Below are positions 9,979 to 22,552 of a stretch of 64,000 bases of DNA, piece after piece. The notes beneath the pieces are model-generated. The model saw only the letters and a list, made by a program, of their open reading frames with translations. It made no database searches and was not told where the DNA came from. The position numbers and the translations under genes are program-made. Position 1 is the stretch's first letter; each line of letters starts with the position of its first letter. The stretch comes from Tricholoma matsutake (taxonomy: Eukaryota; Basidiomycota; Agaricomycetes; Agaricales; Tricholomataceae): NCBI GenBank assembly GCA_026075535.2, contig AP026538.1:16252337-16316336 (forward strand), given 5' to 3'.

Positions 9979-10329
9979 CAGTATATAGCATATATAGCAC
10001 TCATAGCTCAGTTGCTTGCCCCAAAAATTATAGTGTGTGGTAGTACTCACCAAATGCTCTGTAGTACTATTATTGGTTGGTAGTAGTGACTGGGTACTAT
10101 GATGTGTCACATAGCTGCGTAGTCTTGTAGCCTTGATAGCCTATAACGAGCTAGGTAGTAACACATAGATGCTTCAAATGTGTGTTGCATCACATAGTGC
10201 TTGAGATAGCTCATCATAATAGTTGGGTTACACCAATAAATTGTCATTCAAGTTCAATTGAGCACAATGATACATAAGAACTAGGGAAATCAAATATTTG
10301 AAAATAAAAGTAGAATTGGATGGTAGTTC
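9979..10329. other. Spacer with short repeats, no gene seen
   Basis: AT-rich with repeated TAGTACT / CATAGTGC-like words (10030-10220). Ends at the stop codon of the minus-strand gene that follows. Confidence 0.4.
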
Positions 10330-12217
10330 TTAGTCCGAGTCCCCACGCTCACCATTGGTCTCAGTCTCCAATTCCTTGATGTATTGTTTCAATGCAGCTG
10401 CAAACACATCATCGGAGATAGTGGGGCAGTCAGCCATAGAGAGGGGCTGGGCGCCAGAGTGGAATCTGTATAAACCTTGAGCATAGATCACAGACATTGA
10501 CGTATGTCACTTACCTTCCCTGATTATAAATCTTGAGAAGAATGTTGGCGAGAATGTCATGCTTCCCAGTGTGTTTCTCGAAGTGTCAGAGGCAACGAAT
10601 GTGGTCTTCCTATACATCTTGGTAGAGTGCCATAGTGAAGGGGATCAGTTTTGATGCCAGTAATCCACTCATCGATGCAACATTTGATCTAGCAAGAACA
10701 TTTGTTAGTAAACAAACAAATGATAAGCATCAGAAGGACTCACAGCCATCAAAACTAGAGCAAGGGCTGGAATGGTGAAGGGATTGAAGTAAGAACTGTA
10801 TGTTATGCCTTCATCTTGTTTGTTTCTGAACCACATGGCATTGATGACTTTCTGGATGAGCTTTGACTGATAGAGTCCCCTGCGCTCCACTAATTCGGCA
10901 TGGGTTATCTACCATACAATCAGATATTTGTTCTACTCAACATGAAGAATGATACCTTGTAAACAAATGTGTGGCCATCTTTCAGTTCCTCAGCTATCTG
11001 GTGATTCTTGACAATGATCTTGTGATTGTGGCCACTTTCGAAACCATAGAAGGTCTCAACTAAAGGCCAGGTCTTTGTCTTGAGCTCTCCTCGAAGATGG
11101 GATCCACGACTAGTGATCTAGGAATACGTGTCATGTTTAGTAGCTGTCAATTTAGATGGCATTGGGGCTTACTAGTTTCGCGATGGAAGGGGTGAGCATT
11201 GGCAAGTCAAGCTGAATACGCTGACAAGCCTCTTCCCATGCAATACCTAATATCTCATGTTCCATCTTGCTATCAGGAAATGCCTGTACTGTGCTAATGT
11301 TACATCAAAACTCAGCTGCTGCAAGTAAAATGGCTCTCTTGAGTGTTTCATTGTAGTCACTGGCTTTGGGACGTCCATCTGAGGTCTTCAGTACTTTGGT
11401 GATATGCAATGAGTCAGTAGACGTTGCACGTCGCTTCGATACAGATGCCCCCTTATTGTCAGGAGATGGTGGTTGAGACACATTGCAAAGGTTGCTGACA
11501 GGAGTTGGACTATCAGGGAAGTCCAACCCACGATCATAGCTGTTGCTATGCAGATCCCCAGGTGAAGATTGATATCGTCGACCACCATTAGAGCATCGAG
11601 GTGAACATCCTCGTTCCTGGCCAAGATCTCACTGAGTACCTACGATTTAGCCATGATACTGTCGATGTGCTTACCTCACCATCATCATTGTCGCTGAATG
11701 TGTTGACGCTGCTAATGCAGGCCTCGCGCTGTGCTGACATATTATTCTTGATAAGAGTAGCTTTTGAGGTCACAGTATGAGTGATAAACTACAGATGTGG
11801 TCAGTAAGAGACCTAGAATTGATAGTTAGTGACTTGGACATACAGGGTTAGCGTCTTCATTGTCTCCCTCAATGCCAGCATCCTCATCAGAGTTTTTGAC
11901 CTTGCGTGCTGCACATCGTGCTTTCTTGATCTTGGCTGCCTCAGCACATTGTGCAGCTGCAGCCTCTTCCATGCCTACATGGATGCACTATGAGAGCATG
12001 CTACTCAAACACAAGATTGAAAGACTTATGGCGCTCATGGACTTTTTGACTAGGCTTATGCTGACGGCCAGATGGAGACCTAACACCAGTGGGCATAACA
12101 TTTTCCTTTGAAGCTAAAGATTGATAAGTTGGCGAAACCCCATGTAAGAGCATCAGGACAACCCTGGTCATTATCACAATGAGAGTGGGCTTGAGCACTG
12201 GTAGGAGGTTTAGGCAT
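10330..12217 (-). pseudogene. DUF6532-like fungal protein, probably decayed
   Basis: Read on the minus strand from ATG at 12217 to the stop TAA at 10330. Recognisable blocks in order: an Ala/Lys-rich segment (MEEAAAAQCAEAAKIKKARC); a serine-rich middle (VSKRRATSTDSLHITKVLK); DGRPKASDYNETLKRAILL; AWEEACQRIQLDLPMLTP; RRGLYQSKLIQKVINAMWF and NKQDEGITY; and an acidic tail. These fit the DUF6532 domain proteins abundant in agaricomycetes, whose function is unknown. Introns with GT-AG ends are visible, for example near 11640-11680. Several block-to-block frame changes and in-frame stops suggest decay. It faces away from the plavaka gene, 364 bp apart. Confidence 0.5.
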
Positions 12218-12580
12218 GTTGATCGGAGGCGAAAGGTGGGGTGATTTGCGGTAGATGTTGGACAATCGTGAACATTATTTGTAAGGTTGTTGAGCCAAGC
12301 AGCATTCAACAGTCAACGAACATGTCATATGTGGAGAATGTGATCATGCTTGTGATTGTGTTGTGCACATTGAATGGTTGAACATTGAGCAGAAATTAAT
12401 GAGTGGTGCACACGACAATGTGCAGCATTAGTAGTAGAGCTAAATAAAGACATGGGAGATGGGTGGAGCAGCACAACGGCACAGTTAGGGGCCATGCAAT
12501 AAGGTGTAAATCTCTGTACAGATGCGACAGAGACACTGAGATAGCTGAGGGGAACAGAGGACTCTCACCTCTTGATAGCC

Positions 12581-15500
12581 ATGTCTCATCGTGCAATATC
12601 CTGCAGATATTGTCATCAGCCAAAACCTTCTCAGACAGCAGTCAACCGACACATCAGACACTCACCTCCATGCTATGAAGCATATAAGCAAGATCTTGCT
12701 CATTTTTCCACAGTCAGGACTCATGACAAACTGTCCGTCACCATTGACCTGGGTGTTGACAGCAAGGGACCCAACAGTGATGTTGAAATGGGTAGCCCTG
12801 AAGAACCCTTTGAATTCTCTGACAATCGATCTCCTTCTTTACTGGATGTGCAGTTACCTCAACAACACACAGTCGAAATTGAGGAGGTTGAGGATGAAGA
12901 TGATCCTCACAAACCACCCCAGTACCACAGATCCTATCCAGGTTTTGTCGCACAGACTCTTGGAATTGGAAAAACCCCATTTGAAAAGTTGCAGGAAGCA
13001 CAGGGTGCATTAGGCGAAAGCGAGTGGGCTCCATTTGCAAGCCAAGAGGAGTGGGATTTGGCCCAATGGTTGATGAAAAGTGTCAGCCAGAACTCCATTG
13101 ACGAATTTTTAAAGCTTCCAATTGTAAGTTCATACAAGAAAAGCCTAGAATCAATCGACATAAGCTTACCTGATATCATAGACCAGAGAGCACAGTGGCC
13201 TCTCATTCCACAACATGTACTCCTTCTTGAAGAAAGTTGATCAGTTACCAACAGGTCCTGCATGGCAATGTGATGTTGTCACTGTGGATGGTGACCATGC
13301 TGGTGAAGATGGCAAGATGATGTCCAAGGAGCTTGAGCTTTGGCGTCACAACCCTGTGGAGTGTATTCAAGAACTACTCGGCAACACAGCACTGAATGGC
13401 GATATCTCATACGCACCTGTACAGCATTTTACGGACAAGAATGGGACAAACCGTGTCATCGATGAGGGATGGACAGCAGACTGGTGGTGGAAGACACAGG
13501 TAAGCGCTCATTGTGGCAAGCATGGTATCAACTCAATATATCGACTTAATAATTCCCAGGGCAAAATTCCTGAAGGCGGTGTGGTAGCGCCGATTGTTCT
13601 CGCTTCAGACAAGACACAATTGATGGCATTCAGAGGAGATAAGAAGGCATGGCCAGTATATCTGACCATCAGCAACATCACTAAAGAGAGGTGACACCAG
13701 GTCCATAATATCCTAGCTATATGTGAAAACATTCTGTAAACTGGTATTAGGTATCTGCAAATGTGACTGTGCTTATTGGCTACTTACCTGTTTCTAAACT
13801 TGAATGTTTCTCAGATGCTACTTGACCAGTTGCAGACTACTGCTTGTTCCATCACTGTATGTCTGAGATCTTGAAACTGCTGATTGAGGCTGGGAGGGAT
13901 GGAGTTGAGATGACATGCACAGACTCGTACATCCACTGTATCTTTCCTATTCTTGCTGCATATGTGGTGGACTTTCCTGAGCAATGTCTTGTGGCATGCT
14001 GTAAAGAAAGTTGGTGTCCATGTTGCAAGGTTGGCGACGATGAAAGGGGCGAACTCGTTACATCCTTGTGGAGGGAGACGGAAGAGACAGTTAGGTTGTT
14101 GAATCAGGATCGAAGGCACAAGAAAAATCACCAGGATTTGGCAGAGAAATTTGACGAGTTGGGTTTGCGAGCAGTGCACAAACCATTTTGAAAAACACTT
14201 CCTCATACTGACATCTTCCACTGTTTCACACCTGATATTCTCCATCAGCTCCATAAAGGTGTTTTCAAGGACCATCTTGTTAGCTGGTGTACTAGTGTCA
14301 TTGGTGCTGGAGAACTGGATGCATGTTTCAAGGCAATGAACAGTCATGCAGGGTTGCAACATTTCAAGAAAGGAGTGTCATTTATATTGCAGTGGATGGG
14401 GGCTGAGCACAGACAGATGCAAAGAATATTTGTTGGCATTATGGCTGGCGCTGTGAGTGACCAGGTCCTCACTGTGGTGCATTCGGTGATCGATTTCATC
14501 TACTATTCCAATTCCACTGTCATACAACCCAAACACTGGCCGCACTTCAAAAATGCCTCGCAACCTTTCATGCCAACAAAGAAATCTTAGTCAAACTCGG
14601 TATTCATGAATATTTCAACATACCAAAGCTCCACATGATCCAGCACTACATCGACGCAATTCTCGCTCATGGATCCGCTGATGGATACAATACCAAATCA
14701 CCAGAATGCCTCCACATTGATTTTGCGAAAGAAGCTTATCGTGCAAGTAACAAGCGAGACTTTCTAGAACAAATGGCACTCTGGCTTCAGCGACATGAGG
14801 CAATGTTTCTTTGCACAGCATACCTTTTGTGGCTTCACCCTAATCCAGCAGTCGATGTAGATGATCTAGATGTGGACGATGGGGAGGATAGTGATGATGA
14901 GTTGTAACCGTCAACATCAATGTCCACCCCTAAACATTGGTATGTTGTGAAGTGCCCAGCCTTCCGCAATGTCACAGTTGACTACCTTGAAACTCACCCT
15001 TATTCCGGATTACCTGGATGTATTTTCAGACTTCCTCAAGAAATATAGTCCACATGCTCCTCGACCATCTAAATATGACTGCTTCGATGTATACAAGCAA
15101 GTGCATGTCATCCTCCCTCCGAACGACTTCATGGGTTCTATTCAAGTCAAGGAGCGCATATGCACTACCCCTGCTTGCAACGCAACTGGACAATGACTCT
15201 CAATACCAGCATATTTCGATACTGCATTTGTGATCAAAGATCCGGTTTACTACCGATGGGATACACCTTTCCCACAAGGTATGTCTTCAGGTTGTCAATT
15301 CATGTTCCAACTACCAACATTGTTATCGCAGGTCTGCGCATTGCTCAAATGCATGCTATTTTTAACCTCCCCCCACAATTCGGTCGACTCCCTCACCCAC
15401 TGGCATATATCAAATGGTTCATGACTCTCAGTCAGCTCGATTCAGTGACAGGGATGTACAGCATATGACATTTGATGTGTCATTGCTGTCCAAATGCCGA

Positions 15501-15675
15501 GATCGTTGCGGTGGATCAGATAGTGCATAGTGCTCATCTGATGGGGAAATCAGGCCAGGAGCTCAATTGTAACTGGATGACAAGTAATGTATTGGAGAAG
15601 GCTGAGGTGTTCTGGGTGAATCCTTACATCAACATCAATATGTTCATTGCAACACTGCCATCCAGACTTATTTGA
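12581..15675 (+). pseudogene. Plavaka-type (CACTA-like) transposase, degenerate
   Basis: Begins ATG at 12581 with a C2H2 finger (CRYCHQ ... RHIRH). Then GESEWAPFASQEEWDLAQWL; a 58-bp intron (13124-13181); the block LSFHNMYSFLKKVDQLPTGP; HNPVECIQELLGN; DWWWKTQ; a 60-bp intron (13500-13559); IVLASDKTQLMAF; ILAAYVVDFPEQCLVACCKE with [61 protein letters not shown]; and a tail block PPQFGRLPHPLAYIKWF. The order is that of the plavaka transposases of basidiomycetes (family knowledge). Frameshifts near 13690-13830, 14190 and 14910-15470, and a stop just before 13835, make it inactive. I could not delimit element ends. Confidence 0.75.
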
Positions 15676-16268
15676 CATTGCCCTACTACTAGTAGTACTG
15701 AAGCACCATAGTCTATAGTGTTGCAGTATAAACTACATAAACTACCAACCATAGACAGAGCACTATGGATGATTTCAACTCCTATCATGTTTGATATGAA
15801 TGCAACTGAGCACTATCTGCTCATCTGTTGGATCTATCGGGTTGCCATTGAGTGGGTATCACAACAGGAACAGTCATACACTAATATGCAGTGCACTGGA
15901 GCCTACCTATGGCTATCAATTGATGGCAGTACGCTATGGCCCAGACACTTTTTCCTGATGTGTCAACTTTGTAATGAGTTGCAGAAGTGCTGGAAGACAC
16001 AAAGAATGACCCCTTCCCATCTTGTCTTTTGCTCAGTGCCACCATCCACATCGACAAGTCAATCAAGGCCAACATTCCAACTAACTACCAGGCCATTTCC
16101 TGGAGTGATAAGGAAGTAATACATCACCCAATGGTTGCAAATGGGGCTACAAAGACATGGTGGGAGAGCAGTCAGGTAACACCTGGTAAGCCTCATCTGC
16201 TCCTTCTTGTATTCAATCAGAGTTACTGAATACTATTTACATTACCAGTTCTGACTATTCTCAAGCCA
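15676..16268. other. Unassigned coding-like stretch
   Basis: An ORF at 15718-16119 and overlapping ones in other frames have protein-like composition but no motif I recognise. It may be the downstream part of the plavaka element or the start of the Cys-rich gene that follows. Confidence 0.25.
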
Positions 16269-17768
16269 GTGTATTGCAGAATATGCACTGGTGCAATAAA
16301 GGCTCAGCCATCTGAAGCAAATCCTGTGTTGATCACTTCTCCAACACCACATCATCCACAATCTACATTTCCTGCCATTTCATTTCATTCAATGACACCT
16401 GCCCATGCATCAGATCTCCAACATTCTGGAGAGGAGCATATAACAGGTACAGGGATATCAGAAGAAGTGACCACCAATCACTTGTTGACCAATCCATCAG
16501 GTCATTCACACTTAGGTTCTTGATCAAAAGGATGAAAAAACCAAAGAGAAGTACAGAGTTCATTCCAGAAAGTGATCATAAGATGACAGATATGCCTGAG
16601 GAACAGGTGAAGGTTAAGAGGAAGAGGAAAGCAATAGAAGAGGATGAAGAGTATATAGAAGTAGATGAACTTGAGGAGACTGCCACCACTAGTGTTTAAA
16701 GGTCCATTCCTATGAACCAGAAAAAGACTGAAACCAAACCAAACCAAACTGAAGTCCGGTTCACCAGGGGGTTATTTATAGGACTGGTCTTTTGCAGTCC
16801 AGTTGCCAGTCTTTCACTTTGAAGAATATCATTGAACTGATGAAAACCAGTTTAAACCGCTTGCAACTGGTTCATATGTCACGTGAGCTATACTCCCACA
16901 TTTTCACACATAATCCATCAATTTCTCTCCCTGGATCATCGAAAAAGGTTAAGAACTGAGAGAGATATGACCAAATACATTTTGATGTGAGTATTTTGTT
17001 GTTATTTGAGTAGTTGTGATTGTACTGCTTATACCTTGTGCTACAAAAATATTGGGCACAATTGGATATTATCCAGGGCAAAGGAATAACATACATAAAT
17101 GTTTGTACCATGTGTATTTGATTCATTTAACAGCCCTGACAAGTCATAAATCACAACAAACTACAAACTACAACATGTAATACAATGTACTTTTGTTCTG
17201 GTCATATCTCAGTCAGATCTTAATGAAATCTCTTAAAATTTGGACCAGACGCTGGGGAATTACAATGTCCAAGTGCCTGCATAACGATTAAATTGTCCAC
17301 ATAATAGTTATTGAGAAACAGATAGGTTGTATTGGCACAACAAATTTTACAACAAAAAACCGGTTTGGACTGGTTGCAGTCCATCAATATATGGATTGGT
17401 CCTGGACCAGTTGCGGTTGTGGTTGCCCCATTTAGATGTAAAAAACCGGACTTAACCAGACCTTAAAACACTAGCCACCACCCATTTGACCCCAAGTCCA
17501 TCAAGGGGGAGTAAAATCCTTGAGTCATGACATGGTGAAACAAAGTTTGTCATGCCCACCCAATGCAAATGCCAATGATGGCAACACTATTCCAGCCAGG
17601 GAAGCATGTGAGTCATGCAAGAGGAAGAAAAAGGAATGCAGGTTTGAGATGGGACATGTGTTTGCATGCACATATTGCTGCAAAGGGAAGTCAAAATGCT
17701 CTGGTGTACCAGTAATGTGGCAAACTCTCCAAAGTTCAAAGCAGGAGGAGGAAAGTCAGAAATCTTGA
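16269..17768 (+). pseudogene. Cys-rich finger protein gene split by a MITE
   Basis: Upstream half: Pro/His/Ser-rich (16269-16520), then a basic and acidic linker in the neighbouring frame (VKVKRKRKAIEEDEEYIEVD, about 16605-16665). The MITE 16690-17473 interrupts after ELEETATT. Downstream half 17520-17768 holds a Cys cluster, ACESCKRKKKECRF ... CTYCCKGKSKC, with CX2CX6C then CX2CX6C spacing. It resembles Zn-cluster or Zn-ribbon motifs of basidiomycete DNA-associated proteins. With the MITE removed the halves still do not join in one frame, so decay goes beyond the insertion. Function unknown. Confidence 0.4.
16690..17473. mobile_element. hAT-type MITE, complete, 8-bp TSD
   Basis: 784 bp. Left end TAGTGTTTAAAGGTCC; right end the complement of TAGTGTTTTAAGGTCTGG. 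Flanks carry the perfect 8-bp duplication GCCACCAC (16682-16689 and 17474-17481). The interior around 17200-17275 matches the reverse complement of 8600-8660 in the other MITE (GACATTGTAATTCCCC, TTTCATTAAGATYTGACT). No ORF of note. It sits inside the Cys-rich gene. Confidence 0.85.
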
Positions 17769-17773
17769 CCTTG

Positions 17774-18405
17774 CACACATTCATCATCCAGGGGTCCAGC
17801 ATAGGGACTACCATGAATGGTGGATAAATTCTTGTGGATAAGGATGATATCCATGGATTATCCACATCATCCACAAAACTGATAAGTGAACTTTTTGCCA
17901 AAAGGTTGTTGTAATATGCACTGTTGATGTGTAACTACTAGTATACAACTAATAGTTATGTGTTTGAAGTACCTATCACTGAGGAAAAGGCAAATTTAGT
18001 GTTTCAATGCATTTTTGGATATTACCAAGAGAAATTGAATGTCACTGATTCAATTGGGCATGTAAAATCATGAAAATATTTGAGTAGGTGCTTACAAGAC
18101 TTGTGTATTGGACTATATAATTTATTGTTGGGATTTATTTATTTATTCCTTGAAAATAGTCTAAAGATCATTTTATATAGAGCCCAATCTGGTATAGTAT
18201 TTTAAGATTTTCTTATCAAATATTGCACAAAATTAAGAATTTATTTTTCTCTCTTTAAACACCCTTACTGGTATAATATGCACAAAATTTTTCAAAAATT
18301 TTAAATGTATAAAAGACAAATGAATATTGCATATACAAAAGCATGAGAGCTGGTCATCAGAAATGCAAAAAAACAAATACCATGGCAACTGTTACAAATT
18401 CAATA
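17774..18405. other. AT-rich spacer, nothing recognised
   Basis: Long A/T runs with no ORF of interest. It lies just downstream of the minus-strand hAT gene and probably holds that element's 3' flank. I could not find a TAGTG terminus here. Confidence 0.4.
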
Positions 18406-18410
18406 TCACA

Positions 18411-20501
18411 AAAAAAAATCTGGCTTCTTCATCTGAGTCCTCTTCATCATCCATCTCAGCTTCTTTCTCACCTGCCCTTGTCCTATTCTCACCTTGCATC
18501 TGCTTCTCAACAATCTTGATGGTCTCTGAAAGTCCTGGATACAATGGAGTTCTTGCCCAGGATCCAATGGCAACCTGAGCCTTGAATGTTTGTGGACTAG
18601 TGTTATGCTGAAGATGGTTAACCTCAAGCCTCCCAACAGAAAATGCACGCTCTGCATCAACAGAAGATGCTATACAAAAGGTTTAGTAAAGATAAAAATA
18701 AAAACAGTGAAAGTCACCAGGTGCAGAGCAAAAGTCAAGTCCCATCTTTGACACCCAAGGACGATGCTGAGTAGCTCAATCCCAATACTTCATAACTCCC
18801 CCAGCCTCTTTAACAGCAGAAGACTTGATAACTGGGTCAGTCAAATATGTACTGATTGTGTCAGGGTCTTGAGAATCATCAAGGTCCTGTGTTCTAACCC
18901 ACTTTGACTTCATCTAAAATAAAAGCCTTGTTATTTAAACTCAGAGTCACAATGGAGTCACTTACCTTGCCTCTTCGAGAAGCTTCAGCGGCTGGGGGAG
19001 GTTCTTCACCTCCCTTGTAAGTTTCATTCCAACGAGTAACAACCAACTTCTTGATATCTCAGATCTGTGCAGCAGAGTGGCCATGATCCTTGAACCACTT
19101 GAGTTTCTTGTCAGGGCACATGACTGGATAATATTAGCCTAGAACAGAGAAGAAAAAAAAGTACTAACCTATAGCAATTGTGTATAGCTCACAGTCCTTC
19201 ATGAGACAGTAGTATTTGTCAATCAGAAGAAGGACTGCTTGAGCTGCAACATGGACAACATTTGGCAACTCCATGTCTTCATCATCACAAACAAGGGTCA
19301 TTGATTGTTCAATGGAATCCAGCATAGGTAAGACATCTGCAATAAGAGGAACCTGAGATTGTGAAAACAATTTTGTTGGTTTTCAAAAATCTGTCACAAA
19401 ATTAAAATCAGTTATTTGCTTATGAGATACAAGTATTATAACCTCAAGTATCGCACTTAGCGTCTCAGCAAGATTCCACTGCTCTTCTGAAAGTTGGTAA
19501 GCTTGTAGCTTATTGACAGCAGCCCCAGTGAGTTGTTCAATAGGACTTCTGAAGTATAGGTGAGCATCTAAGCATGTGAGATCTGAATTCCATCAAGTAG
19601 GAACATGGCGATCAAGTACTGTCTTGTCTCCAGGAAGGTCCTTGTCATTTGAAACAAGAGTGTCAAACTTCTCCTTCAGTGTTGAACTGTCATGAACACA
19701 TCGAGCAAGACCAGCAACCTAATACACAAAATTAAAGTCATACAAGTCAATTATGACACAAAAATGTTATGCATACTTGGGGGGAAAGCTGAAGTGCCAT
19801 TTTGTTCTCCTCTTCATCAATCTCTACACCCTTAGCTTTCATTTTCTCAATGGCCTTATCACAAATAGTTCTGACAACAGCTGAATCATGAGCATCCCTA
19901 CCATCATCTGGCACAGCAGCAGCATCAGTTGCAACACCTTCTTCTTACACAGCAAGCTCATCATCAGCAACATCATCAGATTCAACAGCAGCTGAAACTA
20001 TGGGTTATTTCTCTTCTCCAACAAATTGAATAAATAGTGTTAAACTCACTGTGGACAGTAGCAGCTTGTTTCTTCTTCAGCAGTCGAAGGAAGAAAGATA
20101 TAAAAATCTGAAAATTCATTAGTGCCATGAGAAAATGATTGTATTGATATGTACCTTTGCCAAAAGATTAATAATATGTGGAAAGCACCGACTACGAGCA
20201 GCCATTCCACGAAAGGATGGAATGAGGATAGGAAGATATCTTGCTAGTCTATCATTATTACTAGCATTATCCATACAAAGGGAAAGAAGCTAAAATTTAA
20301 TTTGCATTAGCTTGGATTAAAAAAGAAAAAGGAAAATAAGAAGCAAACCAGTTCCTCAAGTCCAAACTGTTTCAAACAATTGGCAACAACTGTGGCAAGA
20401 TATACTCCATCATGTTTTTGAGTTAACCTAAAATTAGTCAGACAGAATACATTTTGAGCGACAAGGGACACTAACCGTATAAATTCAAGGATAGCACGAT
20501 G
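18411..20501 (-). pseudogene. hAT-superfamily transposase, 5'-truncated and decayed
   Basis: Minus strand, upstream to downstream: EFIR / LTQKHDGVYLATVVANCLKQ joined over a 40-50 bp intron; LLSLCMDNASNND; IPSFRGMAARSRCFPHIINL; LLKKKQAATVHS; an acidic segment; VAGLARCVHDSSTLKEKFD; WNSDLTCLDAHLYFRSP; and the C-terminal dimerisation signature ASSVDAERAFSVGRLEVNHL followed by SPQTFKAQVAIGSW and an acidic tail. The order fits hAT transposases with the hATC domain. GT-AG introns separate most blocks. Damage: a TGA replaces the Arg of PTRWNSD at 19593-19595, with a TAA in the acidic part and a TGA near 18778. The 5' part is cut off at 20501 by the retroelement nest. Confidence 0.75.
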
Positions 20502-22552
20502 CGCTCCTTGACTTGTTACAACCACCATAAACAGTGGTAAACACTCCTGCTCGATGTTGGTAGCAACGTCGAGACTCCAATTTTTGTCCAATTTTCGATC
20601 GGATTTCACCATCACGAACGCTCTCGGCATCTCCAGGCCTGGCCTGATTTGCTAAGAGATCTGTCCATCCGATCTCCGTGGATGCCCCAGTCATTGTTTT
20701 TGACAATGGCTGCTATTCATCTCGTTCTCCTGGGCTTCGAGGATCCTGACTAGGTGAGTGTTGTCTATGAAAGAGTAGTCTAGGTCCCTCTGGGGGCTTA
20801 GAGTGGGTGTGGGATGCCTGCTTCAACGCTCGCCCAAGTCGATGCACTCGGTTAGTTGGGGGAGGTCTGGCTTAGGGAGGAGGGACATTATCACTGGATT
20901 GCTGGTTGTCTGGGAGGCTTCCAGCCTCCATGCTCTGTGAGTTTCTACTACTAGAGACAGGCTACACTGACTACCCATTGGAATACACCATCGTTAAAGG
21001 GGCCGGGCGATGGTGCCCCCTGGTGGCTAGGCCTACACCCCAGTGGCCGCTTTTCACCACTATCCCTCTACCTCCGGTGCTCACCCCTCTGGGGTGTTAT
21101 GACCTGGGTTCAACCTTCTCCCACTGGGCTACAGGATGTGCGGCCTGTTCCCCCCTCGGAGCATTCAGAGGCAGTATCGGGTGGACCCAGAATAGAGATA
21201 AGGGACCACCCATTATCGATGGCACACTACGTATTTCAATTTCTACCATCATCTACAAGCATTAACTTCCTCTCAATGCCTAAATGGCGAACTAGAGACC
21301 AAACACCACACTGGGGTCTACACAACCCCTCCCTGATTATGGGCGACATCTATGAAGATGACGTCCAAGACTATGACACCCAGTATGATCAAGACCATCC
21401 GGAGGTAGCTACTGCCCTAAGAGCAGTCAGAGATCTGTGGGCTGGAGAAGACCTCTCCAACCCTGACGATGATGATGATGAGGACTCTCTTGGTATGCAA
21501 GAGGCCCTCAATTATGCCGAGAGCAGCCCCAAACTAGCCTCGAGGCAAACAATCGACCATGTGCTGTGGGCGCAGGACGTCCATGTCGCACATAAACAAT
21601 GGACTCACAGTCTCGAATGTGAGGACATGTATACTCAGGAGCTTGGCATGGCTGAGCTCTTCTATCCAGAGGCATCCCCTGCCCCATTACTGCCTTTGCC
21701 CCCCATCCCCGAGTTGGTGGAGGACGAAGTGCCGCTATCTGTGAATGAGAGGTTGGAAATTGAAGCCACCTCTCATGCCATGGTACACCAACTCGACGCG
21801 ATGACCATGTTCATTGGCACCGTCCATATGTCCGCCGTTCCCCCTGCAGAGAGGAATGCATGGTGCCAAATGGCCTGGGAGTTATTCACGACCACCTGGC
21901 GACTGTCTGAGACGATGTCAGCAGAACTAGCAGCTGCACCGACACCTCTCGATCTTACATCTCTGGTGGCCATTATTGGGATGGTGACATGGTGTCGCCT
22001 CCCTATACCTTCCCCCCGCTGCGGGGGGGACGATGTCATCGAGTGCATGCACTTGTTTGCATTTGCTCGAGGGGGGCCCCGGCTCCCCACTTACAGTGGT
22101 TATGGTGAATAACCAGGTGAACAACCATCCACCTTGTTGCTGTCACTCGTGCACAACACAGTGATGGTCCACCTCATTCGTCTGGGGTGGTCAATCCTCG
22201 CTGGCTGGAAATATGCAGACAGTTATTCCTCCCGCAAGGGGGGATTTATGGTGAATTGACACTGCTGTGCCTGGTTGGACCTCGGTCGGACATGTGGCTG
22301 GGGGACTGTTTGCTCCAGCGGGCGATCTAATGGCTAGCTTCTGGAGGGGGGGCCCCCCCTCTAGATTATTGCCTTTCCTGTCTGAGAGGACAACGTCTGT
22401 GGCCCACTCGCCTAAAGTGGCTAAAATGAGGACCTGAGTTGGGAAGCGGCAAGGGGAATGCATAGATAGAGTAGTACCCTTGTATGTCCCTGCTCTGCGG
22501 ACTGCGACCAAGCCCCGCGTTATAAATTCTGATCCAAAAAAAAAAAAAAAAA
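20502..22552 (+). mobile_element. S retroposon, alpha subfamily; probable recombinant
   Basis: Starts GCTCCTTGACTTGTTACAAC at 20502, has the hairpin leader, the alpha ORF, the S 3' UTR and a poly(A) to 22552 after TTATAAATTCTGATCC. The left flank is the hAT gene and the right flank is another S in minus orientation. No direct repeat joins the two flanks (ATAGCACGATGC against GGTGGTAATGGG). That suggests the 5' half and the 3' half come from different insertions fused by homologous recombination. Confidence 0.75.
21276..22112 (+). CDS. S-element ORF (alpha), longest open copy
   Basis: I take ATG at 21276 (MPKWRTRDQTPHWG) because this start is shared by all alpha copies. An in-frame ATG at 21099 exists only here. 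Blocks: acidic N-part (DDVQDYDTQYDQD, DDDDDED); LASRQTIDHVLWAQDVHVAH; GMAELFYPEASP; IPELVEDEVPLSVNERLEIE; a block on VGTV/IGTV; AWELFTTTWRLSETMSAELA; PLDLTS. It then runs, after a deletion of about 190 bp relative to 45290-45480, into UTR-derived sequence. The product would be an acidic, proline-containing protein with no signal peptide or membrane segment. No domain recognised; not similar to LINE ORF1 or ORF2. Confidence 0.6.
   Translation: MPKWRTRDQTPHWGLHNPSLIMGDIYEDDVQDYDTQYDQDHPEVATALRAVRDLWAGEDLSNPDDDDDEDSLGMQEALNYAESSPKLASRQTIDHVLWAQDVHVAHKQWTHSLECEDMYTQELGMAELFYPEASPAPLLPLPPIPELVEDEVPLSVNERLEIEATSHAMVHQLDAMTMFIGTVHMSAVPPAERNAWCQMAWELFTTTWRLSETMSAELAAAPTPLDLTSLVAIIGMVTWCRLPIPSPRCGGDDVIECMHLFAFARGGPRLPTYSGYGE

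Noticed and set aside
21099..21275. N-terminal extension of the alpha S ORF from ATG at 21099
   Set aside because: The corresponding frame is closed by stops in other alpha copies (e.g. before 44616 and 56739), so the shared start at MPK is preferred.
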